DNA of 64,000 nt from Afipia carboxidovorans OM5 (GTDB lineage Bacteria > Pseudomonadota > Alphaproteobacteria > Rhizobiales > Xanthobacteraceae), in assembly GCF_000218565.1 (NCBI RefSeq), contig NC_015684.1:2852001-2916000 (forward strand), given 5' to 3'. Positions within the stretch are counted from its first letter, which is position 1; each line of letters starts with the position of its first letter. The notes under the pieces are model-generated. The model worked only from the letters and a program-made list of their open reading frames with translations. It was not told where the DNA came from and did no database searches. Position numbers and translations under genes: made by a program. This document shows positions 23,546 through 31,958 of the stretch, one piece after another.

Positions 23546-26119
23546 ATGACTGAACCTGTTCGCCGACCCGTTGCCGATGTGCCTGCCCACCAGCCTGCCG
23601 CTGGCGGCATTGCCGCGCGCGCCCGTGCGGCGGCGGCTCCCCAATATCTCACAGCGCTGAACCCCGAGCAGCGCGAGGCGGTCGAGACGCTCGATGGCCC
23701 CGTGCTGGTGCTCGCCGGCGCCGGCACCGGCAAGACCCGCGTTCTCACCTCGCGCATCGCCCACATCCTGAGCGAGGGCCGCGCCCGGCCGTCCGAAATC
23801 CTGTCAGTGACGTTTACCAACAAGGCCGCGCGCGAGATGAAGCAGCGGCTCGGCGTCATGCTCGGCCAGACGGTGGAAGGCATGCCGTGGCTCGGCACCT
23901 TCCACGCCATCGCCGGGCGCATCCTGCGCGTGCATGCCGAACTCGCGCAGTTGAAGTCGAACTTCACCGTGCTCGACGTCGACGACCAGATCCGTCTTCT
24001 CAAGCAGCTTCTGCAGGCCGAGGGCATCGACGACAAGCGCTGGCCCGCGCGCATGCTCGCCGGCCTGATCGACGGCTGGAAGAACCGCGGCCTCACGCCC
24101 TCGCAGGTGCCCTCCGGCGAAGCCGCGATCTTCGGCAACGGCAAAGGCGGCAAGCTCTATACCGCCTATCAGGAGCGGCTGAAGATTCTCAACGCCGCCG
24201 ATTTCGGCGATCTCCTTCTGGAGAACATCCGCATCTTCCGCGAGCACCCCGACGTGCTGCGGCAGTATCAGCATCGCTTCCGCTATATTCTGGTCGACGA
24301 ATATCAGGACACCAACGTCGCGCAGTATCTCTGGCTGCGACTGCTGGCGCAGGCGCCGTCGCCTCTCACCTCGCCCCGCTTGCGGGGAGAGCATAGTCGG
24401 CCTTCGGCCGACGTCCTTGAGGAAGGACGCCGTGGCGAAGCCACGGCTTTGGCACGAAGTGCATCCGGTGAGGGGCAAAACCTCGACATCTCGCTTGAAG
24501 ATTCCGCCCCTCACCCCAACCCTCTCCCCGTAAACGGGGAGAGGGGGCAGACGCCCAAAAACATCTGCTGCGTCGGCGACGACGACCAGTCGATCTATGG
24601 CTGGCGCGGCGCGGAGGTAGACAACATCCTGCGCTTCGATCACGACTTTCCCGGCGCGAAAGTCGTGCGGCTCGAGCGTAACTATCGCTCCACCGGCCAC
24701 ATCCTCGCCACCGCCTCGCACCTCATCGCCCACAACGAAGGCCGCCTCGGCAAGACGCTGCGCACCGAGGATGTCGACGGCGAAAAGGTGAGCGTCACCG
24801 GCGCCTGGGATTCGGAAGAAGAAGCCCGCTCGATCGGCGAGGAGATCGAACAGTTTCAGCGCGCGGGTGAGAAGCTCAACGAGATCGCCATTCTGGTGCG
24901 CGCCTCGTTTCAGATGCGCGAGTTTGAAGACCGTTTCGTCACGCTCGGCCTGCCCTATCGCGTGATCGGCGGTCCGCGCTTCTACGAACGCGCCGAAATC
25001 CGCGATGCGCTGGCCTATCTGCGCGTGATCAATTCGCCCGCCGACGATCTTGCGTTCGAGCGCATCGTCAACGTGCCGAAGCGCGGGCTCGGCGACGCCA
25101 CGGTGCAGCTTCTGCACGACCACGCCCGCAAGCGCCGCGTGCCGCTGACGGAAGCCGCGCGCGCCATTATCGAGACTGACGAGTTAAAGCCCAAGCCGCG
25201 CGGCAGCCTGCGCGATCTGCTTGCCAGCTTCGACCGCTGGAGCGCGCAGCGCGACGCCATTCCGCACACCGAGCTTGCCGAAATCGTGCTCGACGAGAGC
25301 GGCTATACCGAGATGTGGCAGAAGGACCGCTCCGCCGACGCCGCTGGCCGGCTGGAAAACCTGAAAGAGCTCGTGCGCTCGATGGAAGAGTTCGAGAACC
25401 TGCACGGCTTCCTCGAACACATCTCGCTGGTGATGGACCGCGAAGGCGGCGGCGACGAAGATGCCGTGTCGGTGATGACGCTGCATTCGGCGAAGGGCCT
25501 CGAATTCGACAACGTGTTCCTGCCGGGCTGGGAAGAAGGGCTGTTTCCGCATCAGCGCGCGCTCGACGAACAGGGCCGCGCAGGGCTCGAGGAAGAACGC
25601 CGCCTCGCCCATGTCGGCATCACCCGCGCACGCCGGCGGGCGAAAATCTATTTCGCCACCAACCGCCGCATTCACGGCTCATGGTCGACGACCATTCCCT
25701 CGCGTTTTCTTGACGAACTGCCGGCCGAGCATGTCGAGATTCTGGAATCCAAAGGCGGTGCGGGATGGGGCGGCGCGGGGGGTTATGGCGCCTCGCGCTT
25801 CGACAACATCGAATCGTTCGGCTCGAGCTATTCGACGCCCGGCTGGCAGCGCGCGCAATCGAACCGTGGCCGCGGCGGTGGGTTCAACGAAAGCGGCGCG
25901 CGATATGGTGGCGGCGGGCGCCGCAAGCCGCTCACCATCGAAGGCGAACTGATCGCGAAATCGACCGGCACCGAATCCGAATTCGCGCCCGGCGAGCGCG
26001 TCTTCCACCAGAAGTTCGGCTACGGCCGCATCGCACGCGTCGACGGCAACAAACTCACCATCGCCTTCGACAAGGCTGGTGAGAAAAAAGTGATCGACAG
26101 CTTCGTGACGCGGGCCTGA
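23546..26119 (+). CDS. UvrD/PcrA-type DNA helicase with an in-frame palindromic insertion
   Basis: 857 residues, a superfamily 1 3'-5' DNA helicase for repair and replication. Walker A GAGTGKT near residues 58-64, TFTNKAAREMKQR (Ia), VDEYQDTN (II), DDDQSIYGWRGAE (III), LERNYRST (IV), TLHSAKGLEFDNVFLPG (V) and VGITRARRR (VI). Between motifs II and III, residues 272-338 (bases 24359-24559) are an insertion encoded by a family B palindromic repeat, reading SPLTSPRLRGEHSRP to PNPLPVNGERGQTPK. The frame is kept and the motifs on both sides are intact. The C-terminal tail is Gly/Arg/Ser-rich and ends in a PcrA-type domain (GERVFHQKFGYGRIARVDGNKLTIAF). ATG 23546 chosen as the first Met near the family start. 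Confidence 0.93.
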   Translation: MTEPVRRPVADVPAHQPAAGGIAARARAAAAPQYLTALNPEQREAVETLDGPVLVLAGAGTGKTRVLTSRIAHILSEGRARPSEILSVTFTNKAAREMKQRLGVMLGQTVEGMPWLGTFHAIAGRILRVHAELAQLKSNFTVLDVDDQIRLLKQLLQAEGIDDKRWPARMLAGLIDGWKNRGLTPSQVPSGEAAIFGNGKGGKLYTAYQERLKILNAADFGDLLLENIRIFREHPDVLRQYQHRFRYILVDEYQDTNVAQYLWLRLLAQAPSPLTSPRLRGEHSRPSADVLEEGRRGEATALARSASGEGQNLDISLEDSAPHPNPLPVNGERGQTPKNICCVGDDDQSIYGWRGAEVDNILRFDHDFPGAKVVRLERNYRSTGHILATASHLIAHNEGRLGKTLRTEDVDGEKVSVTGAWDSEEEARSIGEEIEQFQRAGEKLNEIAILVRASFQMREFEDRFVTLGLPYRVIGGPRFYERAEIRDALAYLRVINSPADDLAFERIVNVPKRGLGDATVQLLHDHARKRRVPLTEAARAIIETDELKPKPRGSLRDLLASFDRWSAQRDAIPHTELAEIVLDESGYTEMWQKDRSADAAGRLENLKELVRSMEEFENLHGFLEHISLVMDREGGGDEDAVSVMTLHSAKGLEFDNVFLPGWEEGLFPHQRALDEQGRAGLEEERRLAHVGITRARRRAKIYFATNRRIHGSWSTTIPSRFLDELPAEHVEILESKGGAGWGGAGGYGASRFDNIESFGSSYSTPGWQRAQSNRGRGGGFNESGARYGGGGRRKPLTIEGELIAKSTGTESEFAPGERVFHQKFGYGRIARVDGNKLTIAFDKAGEKKVIDSFVTRA
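24359..24559. repeat. Family B palindromic element inserted inside a helicase gene
   Basis: A chain of hairpins: CTCGCCCCGCTTGCGGGGAG near 24370, GTCGGCCTTCGGCCGAC at 24396-24412, GTCCTTGAGGAAGGAC at 24412-24427, CCGTGGCGAAGCCACGG at 24430-24446, GGTGAGGGGC near 24467 inverted as GCCCCTCACC near 24507, and CTCTCCCCG...CGGGGAGAG at 24522-24543. It is 201 bases long, a multiple of three, and has no stop codon in the helicase frame. Confidence 0.85.
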
Positions 26120-26208
26120 GGCGCGCGAAAAGACCTCTGCGCCCTCTTGTCGCGGCCATCATGCGTCTCTATCTGTCCGCGACCCCGCCTTTCGCAAATC
26201 ACATCCTC

Positions 26209-27132
26209 ATGTCCGCAATCATTACCGTTTCCAATCTGACCAAGACCTATGCGTCAGGCTTCACCGCGCTGAACGACATCAACCTGGAGATTCGCCGGGG
26301 TGAGATCTTTGCGCTGCTCGGCCCGAACGGCGCGGGGAAGACGACGCTCATCAGCACGATCTGCGGCCTTGCGATGGCGACCAAGGGCACCGTGACGATC
26401 GGCGGCCACGATAATGTCAGGAACTATCGTGCCGCGCGCGAGATGATCGGCCTCGTGCCGCAGGAACTGCATACCGACGCTTGGGAAACACCGACGGCGA
26501 CCGCCGCGTTCAGCCGCGGTCTGTTCGGCAAGCCGAAGAACACACCGCTGATCGAGAAGATTCTGAAAGACCTCGCGCTGTGGGACAAGCGCAAGAGCCA
26601 GATCATCACCCTCTCCGGCGGCATGAAGCGCCGCGTGATGATCGCCAAGGCGCTCGCACACGAGCCGCAGATTCTGTTTCTCGACGAGCCGACCGCGGGC
26701 GTCGACGTCGAACTGCGCAAATCGATGTGGGAGGTGGTGCGCGAACTGCGCGCCTCCGGCGTCACTATCATCCTCACCACGCATTACATCGAGGAAGCCG
26801 AGGAGATGGCCGACCGTGTCGGTGTCATCAACAAAGGCGAGATCGTGCTTGTCGAGGACAAGGCGACGTTGATGCGCAAGCTTGGCCGCAAACAACTGAC
26901 GCTGCATTTCAACGAGCCGGTTACGACGCTGCCCGCCTCGCTCGGCATCTACCAGTTGGAGCTGTCGGAGGACCGTAAGGAACTGACCTACACCTACGAC
27001 ACCAAGGGCGAGCGCACCGGCATCACCACGCTGCTGAACGATCTGCGCGCCGCCGGGCTCAACTTCAACGATCTCAACACCACGCAATCCTCGCTCGAGG
27101 ACATCTTCGTCAATTTGGTGCACCGCGCATGA
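26209..27132 (+). CDS. ABC transporter ATP-binding protein, ABC-2 export type
   Basis: 307 residues. Walker A GPNGAGKTT near residue 41, Q-loop LVPQE, signature LSGGMKRR, Walker B ILFLDEPTAGVD and switch His in LTTHYIEEAEEMADR. The C-terminal 80 residues are the accessory region common in YadG/DrrA-type exporters. The start is ATG 26209 (MSAIITVSNLTKTY); the open frame from 26161 adds 16 residues not seen in the family. The stop overlaps the permease start (ATGA at 27129-27132), so both form one exporter. The substrate is unknown. Confidence 0.93.
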   Translation: MSAIITVSNLTKTYASGFTALNDINLEIRRGEIFALLGPNGAGKTTLISTICGLAMATKGTVTIGGHDNVRNYRAAREMIGLVPQELHTDAWETPTATAAFSRGLFGKPKNTPLIEKILKDLALWDKRKSQIITLSGGMKRRVMIAKALAHEPQILFLDEPTAGVDVELRKSMWEVVRELRASGVTIILTTHYIEEAEEMADRVGVINKGEIVLVEDKATLMRKLGRKQLTLHFNEPVTTLPASLGIYQLELSEDRKELTYTYDTKGERTGITTLLNDLRAAGLNFNDLNTTQSSLEDIFVNLVHRA

Positions 27133-27890
27133 ATCTTCACGCTATCGGCGCGATCTACAAATTCGAGATGGCACGCACATTCCGCACGCTGCTGCAGAGT
27201 GTCGTCTCGCCGGTAATCTCGACCTCGCTGTATTTCGTCGTGTTCGGCTCGGCGATCGGCTCGCGGATTCCGGAAATCCATGGCGTGAGCTATGGTGCGT
27301 TCATCGTGCCGGGCCTCATCATGCTGTCGGTGCTGACGCAGAGCATTACCAACGCCTCGTTCGGCATCTACTTTCCGAAATTCACCGGCACGATCTATGA
27401 GCTGCTGTCGGCGCCGGTGTCGGCCTTTGAAGCGGTGATCGGCTATGTCGGCGCGGCGGCGACGAAATCCTTCGTGCTCGGTCTGATCATTCTGGCGACC
27501 GCCGGCCTGTTCGTGCCGCTCAAGATCGCGCATCCGGCGTGGATGTTCGCCTTCCTCGCGCTCACGGCGATTACCTTCAGCCTGCTCGGCTTCATCATCG
27601 GCATCTGGGCCGACGGCTTCGAGCAGCTGCAGGTGGTGCCGCTCCTGATCGTGACGCCGCTGACGTTCCTTGGCGGCAGCTTCTATTCCATCGACATGCT
27701 ACCGCCGACCTGGCGCTTCATCACGCTGTTCAATCCGGTCGTGTATCTTATCAGCGGCTTCCGCTGGAGCTTCACCGAGATCGCCGACGTCAGCGTCGCC
27801 CACAGCATGGGGATGATTCTGGTCTTCCTCACCGTCAGCATGGCGGTGATCTGGTGGATTTTCAAAACCGGCTATCGGTTGAAGCGCTAA
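27129..27890 (+). CDS. ABC-2 type transporter permease
   Basis: 253 residues with about six membrane helices, matching the ABC-2 permease family (YadH/DrrB-like): N-terminal RTFRTLLQSVVSPVIST, the SYGAFIVPGLIMLSVLTQSI core, and FLGGSFYSIDMLPPTWRFI near the C-terminal half. Partner of the preceding ATPase in a small-molecule, lipid or glycan exporter. Followed by a strong perfect palindrome. Confidence 0.92.
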   Translation: MNLHAIGAIYKFEMARTFRTLLQSVVSPVISTSLYFVVFGSAIGSRIPEIHGVSYGAFIVPGLIMLSVLTQSITNASFGIYFPKFTGTIYELLSAPVSAFEAVIGYVGAAATKSFVLGLIILATAGLFVPLKIAHPAWMFAFLALTAITFSLLGFIIGIWADGFEQLQVVPLLIVTPLTFLGGSFYSIDMLPPTWRFITLFNPVVYLISGFRWSFTEIADVSVAHSMGMILVFLTVSMAVIWWIFKTGYRLKR

Positions 27891-27906
27891 CCTTCCCTCA
27901 AATGCC

Positions 27907-27930
27907 AACGGCCCCGCATGCGGGGCCGTT
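27907..27930. terminator. Bidirectional terminator-like hairpin
   Basis: A perfect 24-base palindrome (core GGCCCCGCATGCGGGGCC) lies between the convergent permease and glycine-zipper genes. Short T runs on either side suit a terminator used in both directions. Confidence 0.7.
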
Positions 27931-27954
27931 TCGATTCAACATCTAATCCGCTGA

Positions 27955-28281
27955 TTAACGATAGCGGCGGTGATGGGAATGGCGGCGATGGTGATAGCGC
28001 CGGCTGTCATAGCGTCGATTGTGATAACGATGGTTCGGTGCGCCGATAACGCCGCGGACCGCGCCGACCGCGCCACCCACACCAGCGCCGATAGCGCCGC
28101 CGACAACACCACCAACCGGCCCTGCCGCACGATTTCCGCGATAGGCGCCCTCTTCGGCGCCGCCGATGATGCCCTGCGCATGACCTGCGAGCGGCGCCGC
28201 AAGCAGCATCAAAAGGGTCAGGGCGGATGCCCATGCAAAGGTTCGTTTCGCCGGCTGCGCGGCGGTCGTGACTGCTTTCAT
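27955..28281 (-). CDS. Exported glycine-zipper protein with His/Arg/Tyr-rich tail
   Basis: 108 residues. A signal peptide (hydrophobic ALTLLMLLAAPLAGHAQG, cleavage likely after HA near residue 35) is followed by a glycine-zipper segment GPVGGVVGGAIGAGVGGAVG. The C-terminal tail is about 27 residues almost entirely of His, Arg and Tyr. Similar short secreted proteins are frequent in Bradyrhizobium relatives and have no assigned function; the tail could bind metal or nucleic acid (inference). ATG at 28279-28281; only a weak ribosome-binding site is seen. Confidence 0.75.
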   Translation of the reverse strand: MKAVTTAAQPAKRTFAWASALTLLMLLAAPLAGHAQGIIGGAEEGAYRGNRAAGPVGGVVGGAIGAGVGGAVGAVRGVIGAPNHRYHNRRYDSRRYHHRRHSHHRRYR

Positions 28282-28512
28282 TTCAGGCTCTCACAGAGTG
28301 AACGGGTCAAAGAACAACGCAAACACAACGCACCAGCCAAGCTTTGGTTTCATCGGCCGTCACGCAAACGTTAAAGCGGTTAACGCTTCATTCAGCCGCA
28401 AACAGATGCCGTCAGTGTATCCTGAGCCTGCTGGAAAAAGCCATCTTCAGCACTTAAGTCGATACGTATCGGCCCCGATCAACCCCATGGCACGGCCGCT
28501 GGAGTGAGTGAG

Positions 28513-29346
28513 ATGCGTAAGTTGGTCCTGGCGGTTGCGGCGCTCGCTTTTGCGGCCGGCACCTCGCTTGCTCATGCCGCGGTCGATATCGAGGTCAACA
28601 AGGATATTCAGCAGATGACCGTCTCGGTCGATGGTCAGGTGCTGTATCGCTGGCCGGTGTCGAGCGGCAATCCCACGCACGAGACGCCGAACGGAAAATT
28701 CCAGACCTTCCGCATGGAAGAAGATCACTACTCGAAAGAGTTCGACGATGCGCCGATGCCGCATTCGATCTTCTTCACCAAGCAGGGCCATGCCATCCAC
28801 GGCACGGACTCGGTCAGAAATCTCGGCATGCCGGTCTCGCACGGCTGCGTGCGCCTGTCCCGCGCCAACGCAACCACGCTGTGGAATTTGGTAAAGCGGG
28901 AAGGCCTCCTCAAAACCTCCGTCCGCCTCACCGGCTCCTCGCGCGTGGCGCTGGCGCGCAATCCGCGCAACGTGGCGACGCGCGGCGGCACCACGCTCGA
29001 TGCCAATGCGGGCGCGACTGCAGGCCAGCCGCTCGATACCACGCCGCGGCGCCTTGCGCCCGGTGCGATGTTCGACCGGCCGGGCGACGATACGGCGCAA
29101 CCGTCCTATCAGGAACGGCAGGTGCAGCGGCAGCCTTATTACGGCTATGGCGGCAACAGTGGTTACGGCAACAACAGCGGCTACGGCATGTCCGCGCCCG
29201 ATCCGCGCGACCCGACCCGGCGCATCTATGTCGATCCGCGCTATGGCCGCGGCTATGCCAACGATTACGCCGAAAGCGACGCCCCGCGCTATTACCGGCG
29301 CCGGAGCTATCAGGTCCGTCCTTATTACGAGGATGACGACGACTAG
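28513..29346 (+). CDS. L,D-transpeptidase (YkuD/ErfK family), secreted
   Basis: 277 residues. Signal peptide of about 24 residues (ending SLAHA), then a YkuD catalytic domain with the HAIHGTDSVRNLGMPVSHGCVRLS signature holding the nucleophile Cys near residue 115. The last 90 residues are low complexity, rich in Gly, Tyr, Asn and Arg (GYGGNSGYGNNSGYG). The enzyme makes 3-3 crosslinks in peptidoglycan or attaches proteins to it in the periplasm. ATG 28513 with GGAG at 28501-28504; an in-frame GTG at 28504 is the alternative. The stop TAG abuts a family A element. Confidence 0.92.
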   Translation: MRKLVLAVAALAFAAGTSLAHAAVDIEVNKDIQQMTVSVDGQVLYRWPVSSGNPTHETPNGKFQTFRMEEDHYSKEFDDAPMPHSIFFTKQGHAIHGTDSVRNLGMPVSHGCVRLSRANATTLWNLVKREGLLKTSVRLTGSSRVALARNPRNVATRGGTTLDANAGATAGQPLDTTPRRLAPGAMFDRPGDDTAQPSYQERQVQRQPYYGYGGNSGYGNNSGYGMSAPDPRDPTRRIYVDPRYGRGYANDYAESDAPRYYRRRSYQVRPYYEDDDD

Positions 29347-29530
29347 AGCAATTTCGGTTCACTCAAAATCATCATGCGCGGGCATAGCCGTTCGAAGAAC
29401 GGCGTCGCTTCCGCTCGCCTATGACCCGCGCATCCATCCAAAGGGAAGAATTTCCTCAAAAAGATGGAATGCCGGGTCAAGCCCGGCAATGACAGATCTC
29501 ACTTCCATTAAAACGAAAACAGCTTGAAAG
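29344..29530. repeat. Palindromic intergenic element, family A
   Basis: Begins at the TAG stop of the L,D-transpeptidase gene with AGAGCAATTTCGGTTCAC and ends near 29530 with a degenerate inverted copy (ACGAAAACAGCT). It contains CCGTTCGAAGAACGG at 29388-29402, the exact reverse complement of the hairpin in the 4515-4706 element, and a GCCGGGTCAAGCCCGGC hairpin near 29471-29487. It fills the gap to the next gene. Confidence 0.7.
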
Positions 29531-29547
29531 GCGCGAACCTAACGCGC

Positions 29548-31812
29548 CTAGTCGCCCTCGCGCAGCCGCCGCATCACCGCGCCAAGCACGTTGGAATAAT
29601 CGTCGGTCCACACCCGCACATCAGAGCGCGGCGCGGTGCGCTCCCATAACGGATCGGATGCAAGGGCACCGACATCTTCCGGCACGCGCGCCGACGCCAC
29701 CACGTTGGTGGTGAAGATGTATTCGCCGTTGCGTCCGCTGTCCTCGTTGAAGACCCAGCTCATCAGGCCATTGGCATCGGCAATGCCGACCGCGACGCTC
29801 GCAAGTTCGAGATGGCGGTTGGAGACATGCATCATCACCACGCCGTTCGGCGCGAGCTTTGCCTTGTAGATCGCCATCGCCTCTTTGGTCGCGAGGTGGA
29901 TCGGGATCGCGTCCGAGGAATACGCATCGACAATGACGAGATCATACACGCCGTCCGGCTCGCGCGCGAAGGTCAGCCGCGCATCGCCAATCACCGGCTC
30001 CATCTGCGGCATGCAGGACGAGACATAGGTGAAGTATTTCGGATCGCGCGCGGTCTCGACCATGGTCCGGTCGATCTCGAAGAATCGCCACGTCTCTCCC
30101 GGCGCTGCCTGACAGGCAAGCGTGCCCGCGCCGAGCCCTATGGCGGCGACGCGCAACGGCGCGTCCTTGCGCGCACGAACGGCCGCGATCGCGCGGCCCA
30201 TGCCGCCGTCATTGTGGTAATAGGTGATCGGTTCGGGCCGCCCCGTCAGCGGCGTGCCATCATCGGCCTTGAACTTCTCCGCGCCATGGATCGTCGTGCC
30301 GTGCATCAGCACGTGATACTGCTCGTCCGGGGTCACCACGATCTTGTGGACGCCGAAGAAGCTGCGCACCGTTTCCACCCGTCCCTCGTCCAGCGGATAG
30401 ACGCGCACCAGCACGAGGCCCAGCGCGACGAGCGCCGCGAACTGAAAGCGATTGAGCCGCATCGCCACTGCGAGCAGCGCGGCGACGACGGCCACCGCAC
30501 CGATTGCCCAGACCCGCCACGTTTCAAGGAACGCCTCGACCTTGCCGAGGTGCCCGGCGAATGCGATCAGCGCCAGACCTGCAACCATCGCGATGAGCCA
30601 CAGCCGCATCGCGCCACGCCGTGGTGTCCACTTCGGGCGGCACAATGCGGCGAGCGCAAGCAGGATCGGATATTCCGCGACCCATGAGAACGTGAACGGC
30701 GCGAGCAACCCGGCGAACAAGCCGCCGACCATGCCGCCGAACGACAGCGCGACATAGAATCCGGTGAGATAGCGCGCCGGTGGACGGGTGCGCGCGAGTT
30801 CGCCGTGGCACGCCATCGCGATAAGGAAGAAGCAGAGCTGATGTCCGCCGAGCGTCAGCAGCAGATTCTGCTCGCCGCCAATTGCGAGCAGAATGACCGT
30901 ACCCGCAATCGCAAACGGCTGTATCGCCAGCATCCAGTCGTGCGACAGCAACGGGCGCGACTGAAACACCAGCACCCATGTCAGGAGATAAAGCGACAGC
31001 GGCAGCACCCATAACAGCGGCGCGGCGGCAACGTCGGTCGAGATATGGGCGGTGACGGCGATGAGCAGCCCCGAAGGAACGGCAGCGAGAAACACCCATC
31101 GTCCCCACTGCGTCCATGACGGCGCGGGCGCCGCATCGGTGGCGGCGGTGGAGGCAACCGCCATCGCGGGCGCTCGCAGCATCATATAACCGCACACGGC
31201 GATCAGCAAGATGAGAACGCCATAGCCCGCGGCCCACCAGAGATTCTGCGCGTGCAGCGTCAGCGACGGCTCAAGCAGCAATGGATATGACAGCAGCGCC
31301 AGAAAGCTGCCGATGTTGGATGAGGCATAGAGGAAATAAGGGTCCGGCCCGTCCGGATGGCCAGTGCGCACGAACCATGCCTGCAGCAGCGGATTGTTCG
31401 CGGCGAGCGCAAAGAACGGCAGGCCGATCGAGACGGCGAACAGACCGAGCAGCCAGAACGCGTATCCACTCTCCGGCGGCTCGGCGAAGCCGCTCGCGAT
31501 CGACAGCGGCAGGAACGTCGCCGCCACCGCGAGCAACACGAGATGGATCGCGACCGGCAGCACGCGGCTTTTCAGCATCATCAGCGCGTGCGCATAGGCA
31601 TACCCACCGAGCAGCAGCGATTGGAAGAACACCATAGCCACCGACCACACCGCGGGCGAGCCGCCGAGCCGCGGCAGCACCATTTTGGTGAACAGCGGCT
31701 GCACCGAGAACAGCAGTAGCGCGCTGGTAAAGATCGTCACCGTGTAGACCGCAAGCACCGCACGCTCGCGCGTTGCGGAAGATGCCGCGCCGGCCGGAGA
31801 TGAGGCGGTCAT
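29548..31812 (-). CDS. Membrane protein fused to a spermidine-synthase-like domain
   Basis: 754 residues. The N-terminal about 450 residues hold roughly a dozen hydrophobic helices. The C-terminal about 260 residues are a Rossmann methyltransferase-like domain of the polyamine aminopropyltransferase family (GLGAGTLACQAAPGETWRFFEIDRTMV, GDARLTF, DLVIVDAYSSDAIPIHL). Such MFS/spermidine-synthase fusions are annotated widely but their substrate is unproven; the DAYSSD motif resembles the catalytic loop of spermidine synthase. The ATG at 31812 gives a complete protein. Confidence 0.85.
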   Translation of the reverse strand: MTASSPAGAASSATRERAVLAVYTVTIFTSALLLFSVQPLFTKMVLPRLGGSPAVWSVAMVFFQSLLLGGYAYAHALMMLKSRVLPVAIHLVLLAVAATFLPLSIASGFAEPPESGYAFWLLGLFAVSIGLPFFALAANNPLLQAWFVRTGHPDGPDPYFLYASSNIGSFLALLSYPLLLEPSLTLHAQNLWWAAGYGVLILLIAVCGYMMLRAPAMAVASTAATDAAPAPSWTQWGRWVFLAAVPSGLLIAVTAHISTDVAAAPLLWVLPLSLYLLTWVLVFQSRPLLSHDWMLAIQPFAIAGTVILLAIGGEQNLLLTLGGHQLCFFLIAMACHGELARTRPPARYLTGFYVALSFGGMVGGLFAGLLAPFTFSWVAEYPILLALAALCRPKWTPRRGAMRLWLIAMVAGLALIAFAGHLGKVEAFLETWRVWAIGAVAVVAALLAVAMRLNRFQFAALVALGLVLVRVYPLDEGRVETVRSFFGVHKIVVTPDEQYHVLMHGTTIHGAEKFKADDGTPLTGRPEPITYYHNDGGMGRAIAAVRARKDAPLRVAAIGLGAGTLACQAAPGETWRFFEIDRTMVETARDPKYFTYVSSCMPQMEPVIGDARLTFAREPDGVYDLVIVDAYSSDAIPIHLATKEAMAIYKAKLAPNGVVMMHVSNRHLELASVAVGIADANGLMSWVFNEDSGRNGEYIFTTNVVASARVPEDVGALASDPLWERTAPRSDVRVWTDDYSNVLGAVMRRLREGD

Positions 31813-31958
31813 GAAAGCTCCACACGCGGCCTCGGGGCCGGAAATGCCATTTTCGCCAATGGATCACAGCGCGGATGAACGGGCAATAACAAGGCCGTGA
31901 CGCATCCCCATACCAAATATCGCTCGCGCCACAGGCGGGCCGCATTTAAGAAGAGCGG

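Noticed and set aside
24359..24559. CRISPR array in the hairpin-rich block
   Set aside because: The hairpins differ from each other and there are no regularly spaced identical repeats.
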